Assembly: GCF_001542775.1 (NCBI RefSeq)
Contig: NZ_CP014145.1
Span: 868,001 to 932,000 of the forward strand
Reading direction: 5' to 3'
Origin: Microterricola viridarii
Lineage (GTDB): Bacteria > Actinomycetota > Actinomycetes > Actinomycetales > Microbacteriaceae
DNA length: 64,000 nucleotides
Shown here one piece after another: positions 42,079-51,939 of this stretch; the first letter of the stretch is position 1, and every line of letters starts with the position of its first letter. Under the pieces are notes generated by a model. That model had not been told where the DNA came from, did not search any database, and was given only the letters and a program-made list of their open reading frames with translations. The position numbers and the translations under genes are program-made.

Positions 42079-44419
42079 GCTCGCACCCCAACGCTTCGCC
42101 CTGCGCGGCCGGCCGTACTGGCTGTTGGCGGGGGCCGTGATGCTGTTGGCGGTGTGCGGCATGCTCGCCATCACGCCCCTGCTCGCGTCGGCGGGGTGGT
42201 GGTGGGCGAGCCTGGCCACGATCGGCATCGTCGGTGCCGGCTCTGCGCTGTTGCGCCAATGGGGCGTGCCACCCGTGCTGGTGCCCGTGCTGGCGCTCGC
42301 GGGGATGCTGGCATTCCTGACGCTCACGTTCGGGGCGGGCACGGGGCTGCTGTTCCTGCTGCCGACACCCGACACCCTCGGCGTCTTCGGCTCGCTCGTG
42401 GCCGAGGGGCAGAGCTCCATACAGACGCAGGCCGTTCCCGCGGACGCCACGGCGGGCATCAGCTTCCTGCTCGCGATCGGCGCCGGGCTGCTCGTGCTGC
42501 TGATGGACACCCTCGCGGTGGCGGTGCGGCTGCCGGCGCTCGCCGGAATCCCGGTCGCGCTGCTGCTGATCCTGCCGACCGTGGTGCTGCGCCAGGACGA
42601 GCAGCTGTGGGTGCTCGTCCTCGCCGCCGCCTCGTTCCTGCTGCTGATGCGGGTCGACGTGCGGACCCGGCGCAGCGAGGAGGCCGCCAGCACCGCGCTG
42701 ACCGCCGATGGCCGCCGGGGTGGGCCGCGCGTCGTGACGGCGACGAAACAGCCCGGCCTGGGGCCGCTCGGCGGGGCACTCGGAGTCGGGGCGCTCGGCA
42801 TCGTCGCCGCCCTCGTCTTGACCGCCGCCATGCCGCTCGTCTCGCTCGGTGCCCAGCTGGGCGTCGGGCCACCCAGCAGCTCGCTGTTCGGCGGCGCGGT
42901 CAACCCGCTCATCGATCTCGGCCAGGACCTGCGCCGGCCGGCATCCGTGCCCGCCCTCTCGTACAGTTCCACCGGCAACCGCCCTGTGTACCTCAAGATG
43001 CTCACCCTGGACTCCTTCGCCGGGGACAGCTGGGTGGCCGGTCACAGCACGTTCAACCGGTCGAACACGGTGGATGCCTTCCCGGCGCCGCCCGGGCTCA
43101 GCGACAACGTGGCGACCCAGGACGTGCGCATCAGCGTCGACATCGCGAACGTGCGCAGCGAGTGGCTGCCTGTTCCATACCCGGCGAAAAGCATCGAGGG
43201 GCTGAAGGGGCAGTGGTACTGGGATTCCTCTGCGTTGACCGTGGCCACGACGCATTCGTCGATCGCCGGGCAGGCGTACGTCGTGAACGGGCTGGAACTG
43301 GCGCCCACCCAGGAAGACCTCGCCGCGGCCGGCGGCTCCTACCCGGCGGACATCGCTCGGTACGTCGAGCTTCCCGCCGACACTCCCACGCTGATCGCTG
43401 ACACGGCCCGTGAGGCGACGGCCGGGGCGGACACGCCGTATCTGAAGGCCGCGGCGCTCCAGAAATTCCTGCGCGGACGCGACTTCAGCTACTCGGAGAA
43501 CACCCCGGTCGAGGACGGCTTCGACGGGGGAGGGCTCCGCGCTCTGGAGCGCTTCCTCACCAAACGCTCCGGCTACTGCATCCACTTCGCCTCGGCGATG
43601 GCCGTGATGGCCCGCACGCTGGACATCCCCTCGCGCGTCTCGCTCGGCTATGCGCCGGGGGAGCGCACCAGGGAGAAGCAGGACGGGCAGGTGCGCTACA
43701 ACGTGCAGAGCTCTGACCTGCACGCCTGGCCGGAGCTCTACTTCGAGAACGTCGGCTGGGTCGCCTTCGAGCCGACACCCGGGCGGGGAGCCGTTCCCTC
43801 CTATTCGCTGCCGAGCGCCGCCGTGGCCGCGCCCAGCGTGCCGACGCCGGGTGCCAGCGGCGCCCCGGCACCCGTACGTGACCCGGGAGCGCTGGGCCAG
43901 CAGGGCCAGGGGAGCGCGCAGGCACAAGCCGCCGATGCGCGGCAGACGCTGAATCGCACTCTTCTGTTCGCAGCAGGGCTGTTGCTCGTGCTCAGCCTCC
44001 CTCTGCTTGCCCGCACGGCGCTGCACATGCGCCGACGCAGGCGGGTGCGCTCCGGCGTCGGTGTGCAACCGCTCTGGGAGGAGCTCACCGACACGCTGCA
44101 GGACTGCGGCCACCCCGTGCACGACACCGAGACGCCCCGAGCGCGTGCGGCGCAACTGGGCCGTGTGCTGAGCGAAGCAGAGCAAGTGCCCCCGACGAGT
44201 GGCAGGCCGCCCTCGCGCGACTCCTCGCCGCCGTCGAGCGGGAGCGCTACGCCCGCCCCGTCAACAGCGTGCCAGGTGGTGCAGTGCCAGGTGGTGCAGC
44301 GTCGGGCGGTCCGAGCGTGGCTGCCCCCCGTGCCGCGCCGCCGGCGACCGAACTGCTGCGAGACGGCGCCCTGCTCGACTCCGCCATCAGGGCGGCCACC
44401 CCGTTTGGCCGCCGGCTGA
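42068..44419 (+). CDS. Transglutaminase-like membrane protein, probable C-terminal frameshift
   Basis: Starts at ATG 42068, overlapping DUF58 by 11 nt. An N-terminal block of about six transmembrane helices precedes an extracytoplasmic transglutaminase-like domain with the Cys-His-Asp set: SGYCIHFASAMAVMARTLDIPSR, then DLHAWPELYFENVGWVAFEPTPG. One more helix follows near FAAGLLLVLSLPLLART. After EAEQVP the reading turns into Ser/Pro/Arg-rich sequence and stops at 44419. The next frame instead gives DEWQAALARLLAAVERERYARPV and continues to a stop at 44508. One base lost from the C5 run at 44189-44193 explains it; repaired length about 813 residues. Confidence 0.88.
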   Translation: MSPELAPQRFALRGRPYWLLAGAVMLLAVCGMLAITPLLASAGWWWASLATIGIVGAGSALLRQWGVPPVLVPVLALAGMLAFLTLTFGAGTGLLFLLPTPDTLGVFGSLVAEGQSSIQTQAVPADATAGISFLLAIGAGLLVLLMDTLAVAVRLPALAGIPVALLLILPTVVLRQDEQLWVLVLAAASFLLLMRVDVRTRRSEEAASTALTADGRRGGPRVVTATKQPGLGPLGGALGVGALGIVAALVLTAAMPLVSLGAQLGVGPPSSSLFGGAVNPLIDLGQDLRRPASVPALSYSSTGNRPVYLKMLTLDSFAGDSWVAGHSTFNRSNTVDAFPAPPGLSDNVATQDVRISVDIANVRSEWLPVPYPAKSIEGLKGQWYWDSSALTVATTHSSIAGQAYVVNGLELAPTQEDLAAAGGSYPADIARYVELPADTPTLIADTAREATAGADTPYLKAAALQKFLRGRDFSYSENTPVEDGFDGGGLRALERFLTKRSGYCIHFASAMAVMARTLDIPSRVSLGYAPGERTREKQDGQVRYNVQSSDLHAWPELYFENVGWVAFEPTPGRGAVPSYSLPSAAVAAPSVPTPGASGAPAPVRDPGALGQQGQGSAQAQAADARQTLNRTLLFAAGLLLVLSLPLLARTALHMRRRRRVRSGVGVQPLWEELTDTLQDCGHPVHDTETPRARAAQLGRVLSEAEQVPPTSGRPPSRDSSPPSSGSATPAPSTACQVVQCQVVQRRAVRAWLPPVPRRRRPNCCETAPCSTPPSGRPPRLAAG

Positions 44420-44505
44420 GGGCGCGACTGCTGCCCGCCTCGCTGTTCGAGCGCCTTCGCGGCGCCCTCGCACCCGGCGCGGAGGGAGCCCCCAGTAATA
44501 CTCGG

Positions 44506-44511
44506 TAGGAT
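44506..44511 (+). promoter_or_regulatory. Candidate -10 box of yceD, leaderless
   Basis: TAGGAT ends 6 nt before GTG 44518. Its first three bases are the stop codon of the repaired transglutaminase frame. Confidence 0.4.
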
Positions 44512-44517
44512 CTCGTG

Positions 44518-45087
44518 GTGAGTAATTTCAGCAAGACGCCATACACCGTGCACGTGCGCGACCTTCTTCGCCGGGCAGGCGAGATGCGCGAGGTCACGCT
44601 CGAGATTCCCGTCCCCGCCCAGCTGGGGGAAGGTCTCGTTGCCGTGCGTGCCGGCGAAATCATGGACGTGGATGTGCGTCTGGAGGCTGTTCACGAGGGC
44701 GTTTTGGTCAGCGCGAACATCGATTCAGTGGCATCCGGAATCTGCGGACGGTGCCTGAAAGACATCGACCTGCCTGTCGAAGTCGAGTTTCAGGAACTTT
44801 TCGCGTATTCTTCTGATGAAGCTTTTGAGTATGAGGTTCAAGATGACCACGTGGATCTTGAACCGCTGATCAGGGATGCGGTTGTGCTTGCACTTCCGTT
44901 CCAGCCGGTTTGCCGGCCGGATTGCCCAGGTCTCAATCCTGAGACCGGGGAGCGGCTTGCCGAAAAACCCGAACTCACCGTAGAAGCGCCGCGCGACTTG
45001 CGCTGGGCTGCGCTTGCGGACTTGCAGGTTTCCACAGACAACGAAGCAGGCGGAGACGCCGGCATCGACACGAAGAAAGAGAGATAG
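44518..45087 (+). CDS. YceD family protein (DUF177)
   Basis: About 189 residues. The family, which lies upstream of rpmF in most bacteria, is linked to 23S rRNA accumulation or ribosome assembly. Two Cys pairs, [12 protein letters not shown] and [13 protein letters not shown], are the typical metal-binding positions. [40 protein letters not shown] is the core. GTG 44518 fits the leaderless promoter; GTG 44515 is next to it. rpmF starts 2 nt after the stop. Confidence 0.88.
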   Translation: MSNFSKTPYTVHVRDLLRRAGEMREVTLEIPVPAQLGEGLVAVRAGEIMDVDVRLEAVHEGVLVSANIDSVASGICGRCLKDIDLPVEVEFQELFAYSSDEAFEYEVQDDHVDLEPLIRDAVVLALPFQPVCRPDCPGLNPETGERLAEKPELTVEAPRDLRWAALADLQVSTDNEAGGDAGIDTKKER

Positions 45088-45089
45088 TC

Positions 45090-45293
45090 ATGGCTGTTCC
45101 CAAGCGGAAGATGTCACGCTCCAACACGCGCGCCCGCCGTTCGCAGTGGAAGGCTGAGGTTCCCAACCTCGTCAAGACCGTCGAAAACGGCAAGGTCACC
45201 TACAGCCTCCCGCACCGCGCCAAGGTCGTCACCGACTCGGCCGGCACCGAACTCTTCATGGAGTACAAGGGTCGTAAGGTCGCCGACGTTTAA
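45090..45293 (+). CDS. rpmF: 50S ribosomal protein L32, zinc-free type
   Basis: 67 residues. [20 protein letters not shown] is the L32 N-terminus. The C-terminal half has no cysteines ([23 protein letters not shown]), so it lacks the zinc ribbon of the C+ form. In organisms with both forms, the C- form replaces the other under zinc starvation. Here it sits in the standard yceD-rpmF-rnc locus, so it may be the only L32. Confidence 0.95.
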   Translation: MAVPKRKMSRSNTRARRSQWKAEVPNLVKTVENGKVTYSLPHRAKVVTDSAGTELFMEYKGRKVADV

Positions 45294-45337
45294 TTCGGCA
45301 CGTGTTGCCGGTGTACGCCGTCTGAAGGGCATTCTGC

Positions 45338-46033
45338 ATGGCTTCTCTTCCTGAGCAGTCGCGGGATGCCCTTGCGGCGTCTCTCGGCATTGATATTGAC
45401 GATGCGCTGCTCGAGCTTGCTCTCACGCATCGTTCTTTTGCGTACGAGAACGGTGGGATCCCCACCAACGAGCGCCTGGAGTTCCTGGGCGACTCGATTC
45501 TCGGGCAGGCCGTCACGGTCATGCTGTACCGCAGCTACCCGGATCTTGACGAGGGCCACCTCGCCAAGAGACGCGCCAGCCTGGTGAGCAGTGTCGCCCT
45601 CGCAGAGGTCGCCCGCTCCATCGAGCTCGGGCAGTACATCCGGCTCGGCCGTGGTGAGATCCTGACCGGCGGTCGCGACAAGGCCTCCATCCTCGCCGAC
45701 ACCGTCGAGGCCATCATCGGAGCTGTCTACCTCGACAAGGGCGGCGATGTCGCGACCCCGTTCGTGCTGCGCCTGATCGAGCCGCTTCTGGCCGACCCGG
45801 ACCGTTTCGGTGTCGCGATGGACCCGAAGACGAGCCTGCAGGAGATCGCCGCACACCACGGCGGTCCTGCACCCGTGTACGCGATCACCGAGAGCGGGCC
45901 GGACCACGACAAGCGTTTCGTGGCGACCGTGACCGTCGGCAAGGTCACCGCGAACGGTGAGGGCACCAGCAAGAAGAACGCCGAGATGGCGGCGGCCCTC
46001 GAGGCCTGGTCGCGCCTGACCGGGCGCAAGTAG
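45338..46033 (+). CDS. rnc: Ribonuclease III
   Basis: 231 residues. It cleaves double-stranded RNA in rRNA precursors and some mRNAs. The catalytic signature NERLEFLGDSILG is at about 44-56, with further acidic residues in ADTVEAIIGAVYLDKG. The dsRNA-binding domain covers DPKTSLQEIAAHHGG to GTSKKNAEMAAALEAW. GAAGGG precedes ATG. Confidence 0.97.
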   Translation: MASLPEQSRDALAASLGIDIDDALLELALTHRSFAYENGGIPTNERLEFLGDSILGQAVTVMLYRSYPDLDEGHLAKRRASLVSSVALAEVARSIELGQYIRLGRGEILTGGRDKASILADTVEAIIGAVYLDKGGDVATPFVLRLIEPLLADPDRFGVAMDPKTSLQEIAAHHGGPAPVYAITESGPDHDKRFVATVTVGKVTANGEGTSKKNAEMAAALEAWSRLTGRK

Positions 46034-46061
46034 CCAACACCCGGATTGCCTGAGCTGCCCG

Positions 46062-47012
46062 ATGCCTGAGCTGCCCGAAGTCGAGGTGGTCCGCGCCGGC
46101 CTGGCTCCGGCCGTCACCGGCGCGCTCGTGCGCGGCGTCGAGGTGTTCGACGAGCGTTCCCTGAAGCGCCACGATGCGGCATCCGGCAGCTTCGAGGGCC
46201 TCCTCCTCGAGAGGCGGATGCTGGCGGCCGTGCGCCGGGGCAAGTTCCTCTGGATCCCGCTCGACAGCGGCCGCGCCCTCGTGACCCACCTGGGGATGAG
46301 CGGCCAGGTGCTGCTGCGCAGCCCCGGATTCGAGGAATCCGGCCTGCTGCGCATCCGGCTCGCGATCGAGCACCCGGAACACGGCGAGTTCTGGGTGAAC
46401 TTCGTCGACCAGCGCATCTTCGGCTCGATGGCCGTCGACCGCATGGTGCCGACGGATGACGGCCGCGCCGGCGGATTCTCCGGTGCAGACGCCCTGGGCG
46501 ACACCACGGCTGCGGCGCCCTGGCGTCTCCAGCTGCCCGGCCAGGTGGCGCACATCGCGCGCGACCCGCTGGACCCGGCGTTCTCAGACGCCTCCTTCTT
46601 CGCCGCGCTCGCCCGCAAGAACACCGGCATCAAGCGCGCGCTGCTCGACCAGAGCCTGGTCAGCGGCATTGGCAACATCTACGCCGACGAGGCACTCTGG
46701 GCTGCACGCCTGCACTATGAGCAGCCGGCATCCTCGCTCTCCACACAGAAGAAGCGCACCCTGCTCGCCGAGGTGCGCCGCGTGCTCGACAAAGCCCTAG
46801 CCGAGGGCGGCACCAGTTTCGATGCGCAGTACGTCAACGTGAATGGTGCGTCCGGCTACTTCGCCCACCACCTCACCGCTTACGGGCAGCAGGGCAAACC
46901 GTGCCTGCGCTGCGGCACCCCGATGAAGCGCGCACAGTTCATGAACCGCGGCTCGCACTTCTGCCCGCAGTGCCAGCGGCTGCGCGCTCCCCGCGCCGGC
47001 TCGGCAGCTTGA
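46062..47012 (+). CDS. mutM: Formamidopyrimidine-DNA glycosylase
   Basis: 316 residues. It excises 8-oxoguanine and formamidopyrimidines and nicks the abasic site. The N-terminal MPELPEVEVVRAGL holds the catalytic Pro2 and Glu3. VSGIGNIYADEALWAARLHY is the helix-two-turn-helix. The C-terminal zinc finger has four Cys in CLRCGTPMKRAQF...HFCPQCQ. Slightly longer than many MutM owing to a loop near 128-150. It follows rnc by 28 nt. Confidence 0.96.
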   Translation: MPELPEVEVVRAGLAPAVTGALVRGVEVFDERSLKRHDAASGSFEGLLLERRMLAAVRRGKFLWIPLDSGRALVTHLGMSGQVLLRSPGFEESGLLRIRLAIEHPEHGEFWVNFVDQRIFGSMAVDRMVPTDDGRAGGFSGADALGDTTAAAPWRLQLPGQVAHIARDPLDPAFSDASFFAALARKNTGIKRALLDQSLVSGIGNIYADEALWAARLHYEQPASSLSTQKKRTLLAEVRRVLDKALAEGGTSFDAQYVNVNGASGYFAHHLTAYGQQGKPCLRCGTPMKRAQFMNRGSHFCPQCQRLRAPRAGSAA

Positions 47013-47015
47013 GCC

Positions 47016-47465
47016 GTGGGGTTCACCGCGTTCAACCGCTTTCAAGCCCTGAGCGATGCCGGATTCGGCGAGGCCGCGCAGCCTCGAGCCGAGGAGCAGA
47101 ACGGCGACTACGAGTCGGGTGTTGTACAGGTCGAATCCGAATGGTGGCGGTTGCGCACCGCACGCGTCACGCCCAAGAAGCCCGGTGCCTTTGTCGCCGT
47201 CTGGACGCGGGACGAGAATGGTGAGACCAGACCGTTCGGCTCGGAGGACCAGGCGGCGGGGCTGCTCGTCTTCGTTCAGGACGCCGACAGGTTCGGGGTG
47301 TTCCGCTTCACAGACGCCCACCTTGAGGCGTTGGGGGTGACGCGTTCCGCCGCCCACGCCGGCAAGCGTGGCTTCCGGGTGTACCCGGCGTGGAGTGTCG
47401 ACCTGAACCGTCAGGCAACGCGAACACAGGCGGAGCAGGCCGCGGCGTTCATGCCGCTCAGCTGA
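47016..47465 (+). CDS. MepB-family protein
   Basis: 149 residues. Resembles the MepB family (VQVESEWWRLRTARVTPKKPGAFVAVWTRDENG, ending GKRGFRVYPAWSVDLNRQATRTQAEQAAAFM). In Staphylococcus the family gene lies beside the mepA efflux gene, but its activity is not known. GTG 47016 is 3 nt after the mutM stop, so it is probably co-transcribed with it. Confidence 0.82.
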   Translation: MGFTAFNRFQALSDAGFGEAAQPRAEEQNGDYESGVVQVESEWWRLRTARVTPKKPGAFVAVWTRDENGETRPFGSEDQAAGLLVFVQDADRFGVFRFTDAHLEALGVTRSAAHAGKRGFRVYPAWSVDLNRQATRTQAEQAAAFMPLS

Positions 47466-47532
47466 CGGCCACCCGCCCGACTGATCCTGTAGAAACCCCG
47501 TGCCCGGGAATACCTCTGCGCCTCGCGCGTTG

Positions 47533-47557
47533 AAGTTGAGCGAACTGCACTCAACTT
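47533..47557. promoter_or_regulatory. HAIR-like operator (HspR-type inverted repeat)
   Basis: A perfect dyad AAGTTGAG-N9-CTCAACTT lies 7 nt before the AGGAGG of the Clp gene. The known HspR-associated inverted repeat is CTTGAGT-N7-ACTCAAG; here the core TTGAG-N9-CTCAA has exact spacing, with the outer bases changed. Placement between promoter region and ribosome site fits a repressor operator. Confidence 0.7.
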
Positions 47558-47573
47558 TACAAGAGGAGGATTG

Positions 47574-50174
47574 GTGCCCGAAGATTTCACAGAGGCCGGA
47601 GCCAACTCGTTTGACGAGTTCCTCTCCCGCTACCTCGCGGGCGAGCAGGCAAGACAGGCACGGTCGATCGACCTCAGCCGCTTCCTGACCGCACGCACCC
47701 AGAGCATCCTGCGCGAGGCCGGACGCTTCGCCCTGGAGCGAGGCCAAACCGAACTCGACGCCTTGCACGTCCTGCGTGTGATCGTCGACGACGAGAGCGT
47801 CAAGCAGGCGATCGCCCGCATCGGCGTGTCGCCGGAGCGTATCATCACCGCGGCTGAGGCCCGCCTGCCCGCCGCGACAGATGTCGCCTCTAGTGCCGCC
47901 GCCACGATCACGCCGAGCGCCTCCCGCGCGCTGTTCCACAGTTACCAGGTGGCGCGCTCGAGCGGATCGACGTACATCGACCCCGAGCACCTCTTCTTCG
48001 CTCTCGTGCTGGGGCAGGACGCCCCGGCCGGCCAGGTGCTTGCCCGCGCCGGCGTCACCGCCGAGGCGCTGACGCAGCAGATCCGCGAGACGGTGACGGC
48101 GGGCGAGCCCGGTGATGACGGGCTCGGTGACGACGCACCGGCGGCCAGCGCCGCGGCATCGGCGACCCCCATGCTCGACAGCTACGGCACAGACCTCACG
48201 CAACGCGCAGCCAACGGCGAGCTCGACCCCGTGATCGGCCGCGCCGACGAGATCGAGCAGACCATTGAGATCCTCAGCCGCCGCACCAAAAACAACCCGG
48301 TGCTGGTCGGCGAGGCCGGCGTGGGCAAGACGGCGATCGTCGAGGGCTTGGCCCGCGCCATCGTCGAGGAGAGCGTGCCGGAGCAGCTGCTCGGCAGGCG
48401 CGTGATCTCGCTCGACCTGCCGGCCATGCTCGCGGGCACGCGCTACCGCGGCGACTTCGAGGAGCGCCTCACCAAGACGATGGAGGAGATCGCCGCGCAC
48501 CAGGGCGAGCTCATCATCTTCGTCGACGAGGTGCACACCGTCGTCGGCGCGGGCGGTGCCGGCGACGGCGGCATGGATGCGAGCAACATCCTGAAGCCCC
48601 GCCTCGCGCGCGGCGAGTTGCACCTCGTCGGTGCCACGACGCTCAGTGAGTACCGCAAGATCGAGAAAGACCCGGCGCTCGAGCGCCGCTTCCAGCCCGT
48701 CAAGGTGGGGGAGCCCTCGATCGAGGACGCCGTGCAGATCCTGCACGGTCTGGCACCTGCCTACGAGGGGCACCACGGCGTGCGTTACACGGATGCCGCG
48801 CTCCGAGCCTCCGTCGAACTCAGCGCCCGCTACCTCAGCGACCGCGTGCTGCCGGACAAGGCCATCGACCTCATCGACCAGGCCGGGGCGCGGCTGCGCC
48901 TGAAGCTCGGCATGAAGACGGATGTCCCCGCGCTCATCGCGCGGCTCGCCGAGCTGGAGGCCGACAAGAATGCCGCCGTCGGCGCCGAGCACTACGAGGA
49001 GGCGTCGAGGATTCGCGACGAGATCGAGGGGGTGCAGACCAGGCTCGACGCGGCGACCGCGAAGGCGGGCGCCACGGCATCCGCCGGCCGCACGACCGCC
49101 ACCGGCGAGGCCCACGTCATCGACGAGGCGCAGATCGCCGCGGTGATCTCGCGGGCCACCGGGATCCCGGTGAACCGCCTCACCGAGAGCGAGCGCGAGC
49201 GCCTCGGCGACCTTGAGGGCGAGCTGCACGGGCGCGTCATCGGCCAGGACGACGCGGTCACTGCGGTCGCCAAGGCCGTGCGCCGCAGCCGCACCGGCAT
49301 GGGTGACGCGCGTCGTCCCGTTGGCTCGTTCCTGTTCCTCGGGCCGACGGGTGTCGGCAAGACCGAGCTCGCGAAGTCGCTCGCGGCGAGCCTGTTCGAC
49401 GACGAGGCCGCCGTGATCCGTTTCGACATGAGCGAGTTCGGAGAGCGGCACACCGTGTCGCGGCTCGTCGGTGCCCCTCCCGGCTACGTCGGTTACGACG
49501 AGGCCGGCCAGCTCACCGAGCGCGTCCGCCGCAACCCGTACTCGATCGTGTTGTTCGACGAGATCGAGAAGGCGCACCCCGACGTCTTCAACCTGCTGCT
49601 GCAGGTGCTCGACGACGGGCGCCTGACCGATGGCCAGGGGCGCACGGTCGACTTCCGCAACACTGTGATCGTGATGACCTCGAACCTCGGCTCGGAGTTC
49701 CTCGCGTCCCGGTCGGGCGCGCTCGGTTTCGTGGCGGGCTCTGACGCCTCCGGCTACGGATCGGCCGAGGACGTGCGTCAGCGCGTCATGGGCAAGGTGC
49801 GTGAGGCGATGCGCCCCGAGTTCCTGAACCGCATCGACGAGATCGTGCTCTTCCAGAAGCTCGACCGGCCGCAGCTTGAGCGGATCGTCCGCCTCATGCT
49901 CGGCGCCACGGCGTCCCGGCTCGCCGCGCGCGAGGTCGGCTTCGAGGTGACGGGTGCCGCAGTTGCGCTCTTGTCTGAGCGCGGCTACGAGCCGGAGTAC
50001 GGCGCCCGGCCGCTCCACCGCGTGATCCAGCGCGAGATCGACGACCGCATCGCCGATCTCTTCGTCAGCGGCGAGGTGGGCAACGGCGAAACTGTGCGGG
50101 TGGATGTCGTGAGCGGCGAGTTCGTCGTGACCTCCGTTCCGCACGCAACGGCCAACGTGCCGCAAGCGGCGTAA
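47574..50174 (+). CDS. ATP-dependent Clp ATPase, ClpC-like (AAA+ unfoldase)
   Basis: 866 residues. Clp N-domain (two repeats, about 35-180), then D1 with Walker A GEAGVGKT and D2 with [15 protein letters not shown]. The middle domain is short and contains a UVR-like [21 protein letters not shown], as in ClpC rather than ClpB. An LGF tripeptide in SGALGFVAG sits in the ClpP-docking loop region, suggesting a ClpP partner. GTG 47574 is preferred over TTG 47571 because AGGAGG is 4 nt upstream of it. Likely heat-shock regulated through the dyad upstream. Not the housekeeping ClpC, which is expected elsewhere. Confidence 0.9.
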   Translation: MPEDFTEAGANSFDEFLSRYLAGEQARQARSIDLSRFLTARTQSILREAGRFALERGQTELDALHVLRVIVDDESVKQAIARIGVSPERIITAAEARLPAATDVASSAAATITPSASRALFHSYQVARSSGSTYIDPEHLFFALVLGQDAPAGQVLARAGVTAEALTQQIRETVTAGEPGDDGLGDDAPAASAAASATPMLDSYGTDLTQRAANGELDPVIGRADEIEQTIEILSRRTKNNPVLVGEAGVGKTAIVEGLARAIVEESVPEQLLGRRVISLDLPAMLAGTRYRGDFEERLTKTMEEIAAHQGELIIFVDEVHTVVGAGGAGDGGMDASNILKPRLARGELHLVGATTLSEYRKIEKDPALERRFQPVKVGEPSIEDAVQILHGLAPAYEGHHGVRYTDAALRASVELSARYLSDRVLPDKAIDLIDQAGARLRLKLGMKTDVPALIARLAELEADKNAAVGAEHYEEASRIRDEIEGVQTRLDAATAKAGATASAGRTTATGEAHVIDEAQIAAVISRATGIPVNRLTESERERLGDLEGELHGRVIGQDDAVTAVAKAVRRSRTGMGDARRPVGSFLFLGPTGVGKTELAKSLAASLFDDEAAVIRFDMSEFGERHTVSRLVGAPPGYVGYDEAGQLTERVRRNPYSIVLFDEIEKAHPDVFNLLLQVLDDGRLTDGQGRTVDFRNTVIVMTSNLGSEFLASRSGALGFVAGSDASGYGSAEDVRQRVMGKVREAMRPEFLNRIDEIVLFQKLDRPQLERIVRLMLGATASRLAAREVGFEVTGAAVALLSERGYEPEYGARPLHRVIQREIDDRIADLFVSGEVGNGETVRVDVVSGEFVVTSVPHATANVPQAA

Positions 50175-50186
50175 CACCCTGAGCCG

Positions 50187-50223
50187 CGAATGCCCGGCCC
50201 TCCTCTGGAGGGGCGGGCATTCG
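50187..50223 (+). terminator. Terminator after the Clp gene
   Basis: A 17-bp stem with one mismatch (arms 50187-50203 and 50207-50223, loop TCT), CGAATGCCCGG...CGGGCATTCG. Only a weak T tract follows. Confidence 0.75.
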
Positions 50224-50275
50224 TCGTCTCGGCAGCGCGGGCCAGACGACTGGCTGGTCGCGGGCAGACGACGGG

Positions 50276-51076
50276 CTAGACGCGGGGGAGGCGCGGCACA
50301 GCGGCGATGAGCGCGCGCGTGTACTCCTCGGCCGGCGCGTGCAGCAGCTGCGTTGTTAGCCCTGCCTCCACGACCCGGCCGGCCTGAAGTACGACGGTGC
50401 GCTCACAGAGCGAGGCGACGGCGCCGAGGTCGTGCGAGACCATGACCAGGGCGAGGCCGGTGCGCTCGCGCAGCCCCTGCAGCAGCTCGATCACCTGGAT
50501 GCGGGTGCTCATGTCGAGCGCGCTCACCGGTTCGTCGGCGAGCAGCAGTCGCGGCTGGCAGACGACGGCGCGGGCGATCGCGATGCGCTGCCGTTGACCG
50601 CCGGAGAACTCATGCGGGTAACGGTGCAGCACGTCGGCGTCGAGACCGACCGATTCCAGGGCGGATGCCGCCCGCACGGTGGCGTCCCGCCCGCTGGCGA
50701 TGCCGAGCGATCGCAGCGGCTCGCTCACAATTCGGTCGATGCGCTGGCGTGGGTCCAGCGAGGAGTACGGATCTTGGAAGACGGCCTGCACGGAGCGGCG
50801 GAAGCGGCGAATCTGCGCGGTGTCACGTCGGTTGAGCGGCTCGCCGTCGAAGAGCACGGCGCCGCTGCTCGGGGCGTCCAGGCCCAACAACAGCCGGAGA
50901 GCCGTCGTCTTGCCCGCGCCGGACTCTCCGACGAGCCCGACGCTCTCGCCCGCGGCGATCGACAGCTCGACCCCGTCCAGGGCGAGGCCGGCGCGGTGGT
51001 AGCGGTAGCCGGCCCCGCGGAGCGCGAGCACCGGCGGCGCAGTCGTGCCGGGCGCTGTCGTGTCGTGTTCGGTCAT
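50276..51076 (-). CDS. Peptide ABC transporter ATP-binding protein (OppF/DppF type)
   Basis: 266 residues. Walker A GESGAGKTTALRLLLG, signature SGGQRQRIAIARA, Walker B LLLADEPVSALD. It powers the peptide importer of this operon. ATG 51076 overlaps the stop of the preceding ATPase (ATGA). It is the last gene of the minus-strand operon. Confidence 0.92.
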   Translation of the reverse strand: MTEHDTTAPGTTAPPVLALRGAGYRYHRAGLALDGVELSIAAGESVGLVGESGAGKTTALRLLLGLDAPSSGAVLFDGEPLNRRDTAQIRRFRRSVQAVFQDPYSSLDPRQRIDRIVSEPLRSLGIASGRDATVRAASALESVGLDADVLHRYPHEFSGGQRQRIAIARAVVCQPRLLLADEPVSALDMSTRIQVIELLQGLRERTGLALVMVSHDLGAVASLCERTVVLQAGRVVEAGLTTQLLHAPAEEYTRALIAAVPRLPRV

Positions 51077-51939
51077 GCTGCGCCCTGCCCTGCCTCTGAA
51101 TCCGGTCGCGTTGTGTCCGGTCCCGGTGAACTCGGTCGTGGGGCGTCCAACGCGCCGTCCAGCGCCGCGGCGCTGGCGACGAGCCGAGCCGTGTACTCGT
51201 GCTGCGGTGCACGAAGCACGCCGGTGACCGGTCCGCGCTCGACGGCCACGCCTTTGCTCAGCACGATCACCTCGTCGACCATCGACGAGACGACGGCGAG
51301 GTCATGGCTGATGAACAGCAACGCCATCGCCCGTTCGTCCACGAGCCGGTTCAGCAACTGGAGCACCTCGGCCTGCACGGTCACGTCCAGCGCGGTGGTC
51401 GGCTCGTCGGCGATCAGCAGTGCCGGCCGGCTGGCCAGGGCGATGGCGATGGCGACGCGCTGGCGCTGGCCGCCGGAGATCTCGTGCGGGTAGGCCCGCA
51501 GCATCCGGTCGAGGTCGGGCAGTGCCACCTCGTCCAGGGCCTCGCGCACGGCCGTGTCCAGGGCCGCCCCGCGCAGGCCGCGGTGCCGGCGGATGGGGCC
51601 GGCCACCTGGCGTCCGACACGCATCAGCGGGTCGAGGGCGGTCAGCGGCTCCTGGAACACGATCGAGGCGACGGGGCCGCGCAGGGGGCGGAGCACGCGG
51701 TCGTCCGCGCCGATCACCTCCGTGTCGTTCAGGATGACGCTTCCGCTGGCCTCCAGCCCTGTGGGCAGCAGACCGGTGATCGCCAGCGAGGTGAGCGACT
51801 TGCCGGAACCGGACTCGCCGATCAGGCCAAGGCGCGCTCCGCGCTCGAGCGAAAAGCTGAGCTCGTCGACGAGCGGCGCGGCATCCGGTGCGGCGGAGGC
51901 GGAGCTGACCGACAGATTGTCGATGCGGAGCAGGCTCAT
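51073..51939 (-). CDS. Peptide ABC transporter ATP-binding protein (OppD/DppD type)
   Basis: 288 residues. Walker A GESGSGKSLTSLAITG, Q-loop VFQEPLTALDPLMRVG, signature SGGQRQRVAIAIA, Walker B LLIADEPTTALD. ATG 51939 overlaps the permease stop as ATGA. The C-terminus lacks the long Cys-rich OppD tail and ends in a Pro/Ser/Asp-rich stretch. Pairs with the neighbouring ATPase. Confidence 0.92.
   Translation of the reverse strand: MSLLRIDNLSVSSASAAPDAAPLVDELSFSLERGARLGLIGESGSGKSLTSLAITGLLPTGLEASGSVILNDTEVIGADDRVLRPLRGPVASIVFQEPLTALDPLMRVGRQVAGPIRRHRGLRGAALDTAVREALDEVALPDLDRMLRAYPHEISGGQRQRVAIAIALASRPALLIADEPTTALDVTVQAEVLQLLNRLVDERAMALLFISHDLAVVSSMVDEVIVLSKGVAVERGPVTGVLRAPQHEYTARLVASAAALDGALDAPRPSSPGPDTTRPDSEAGQGAA

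Noticed and set aside
45090..45293. Zinc-responsive alternative L32 with a Zur site
   Set aside because: The protein does lack the Cys pairs, but it sits in the normal yceD-rpmF-rnc locus and no Zur-like box precedes it.
46797..50177. A 1126-codon open frame on the minus strand opposite the Clp gene
   Set aside because: It is the antisense shadow of a high-GC gene. It is rich in Gly, Val, Arg, Asp and Leu without any domain, while the + strand frame has complete AAA+ motifs. The same holds for the long minus frame at 58695-61265 opposite smc and 5185-7371 opposite gltX.
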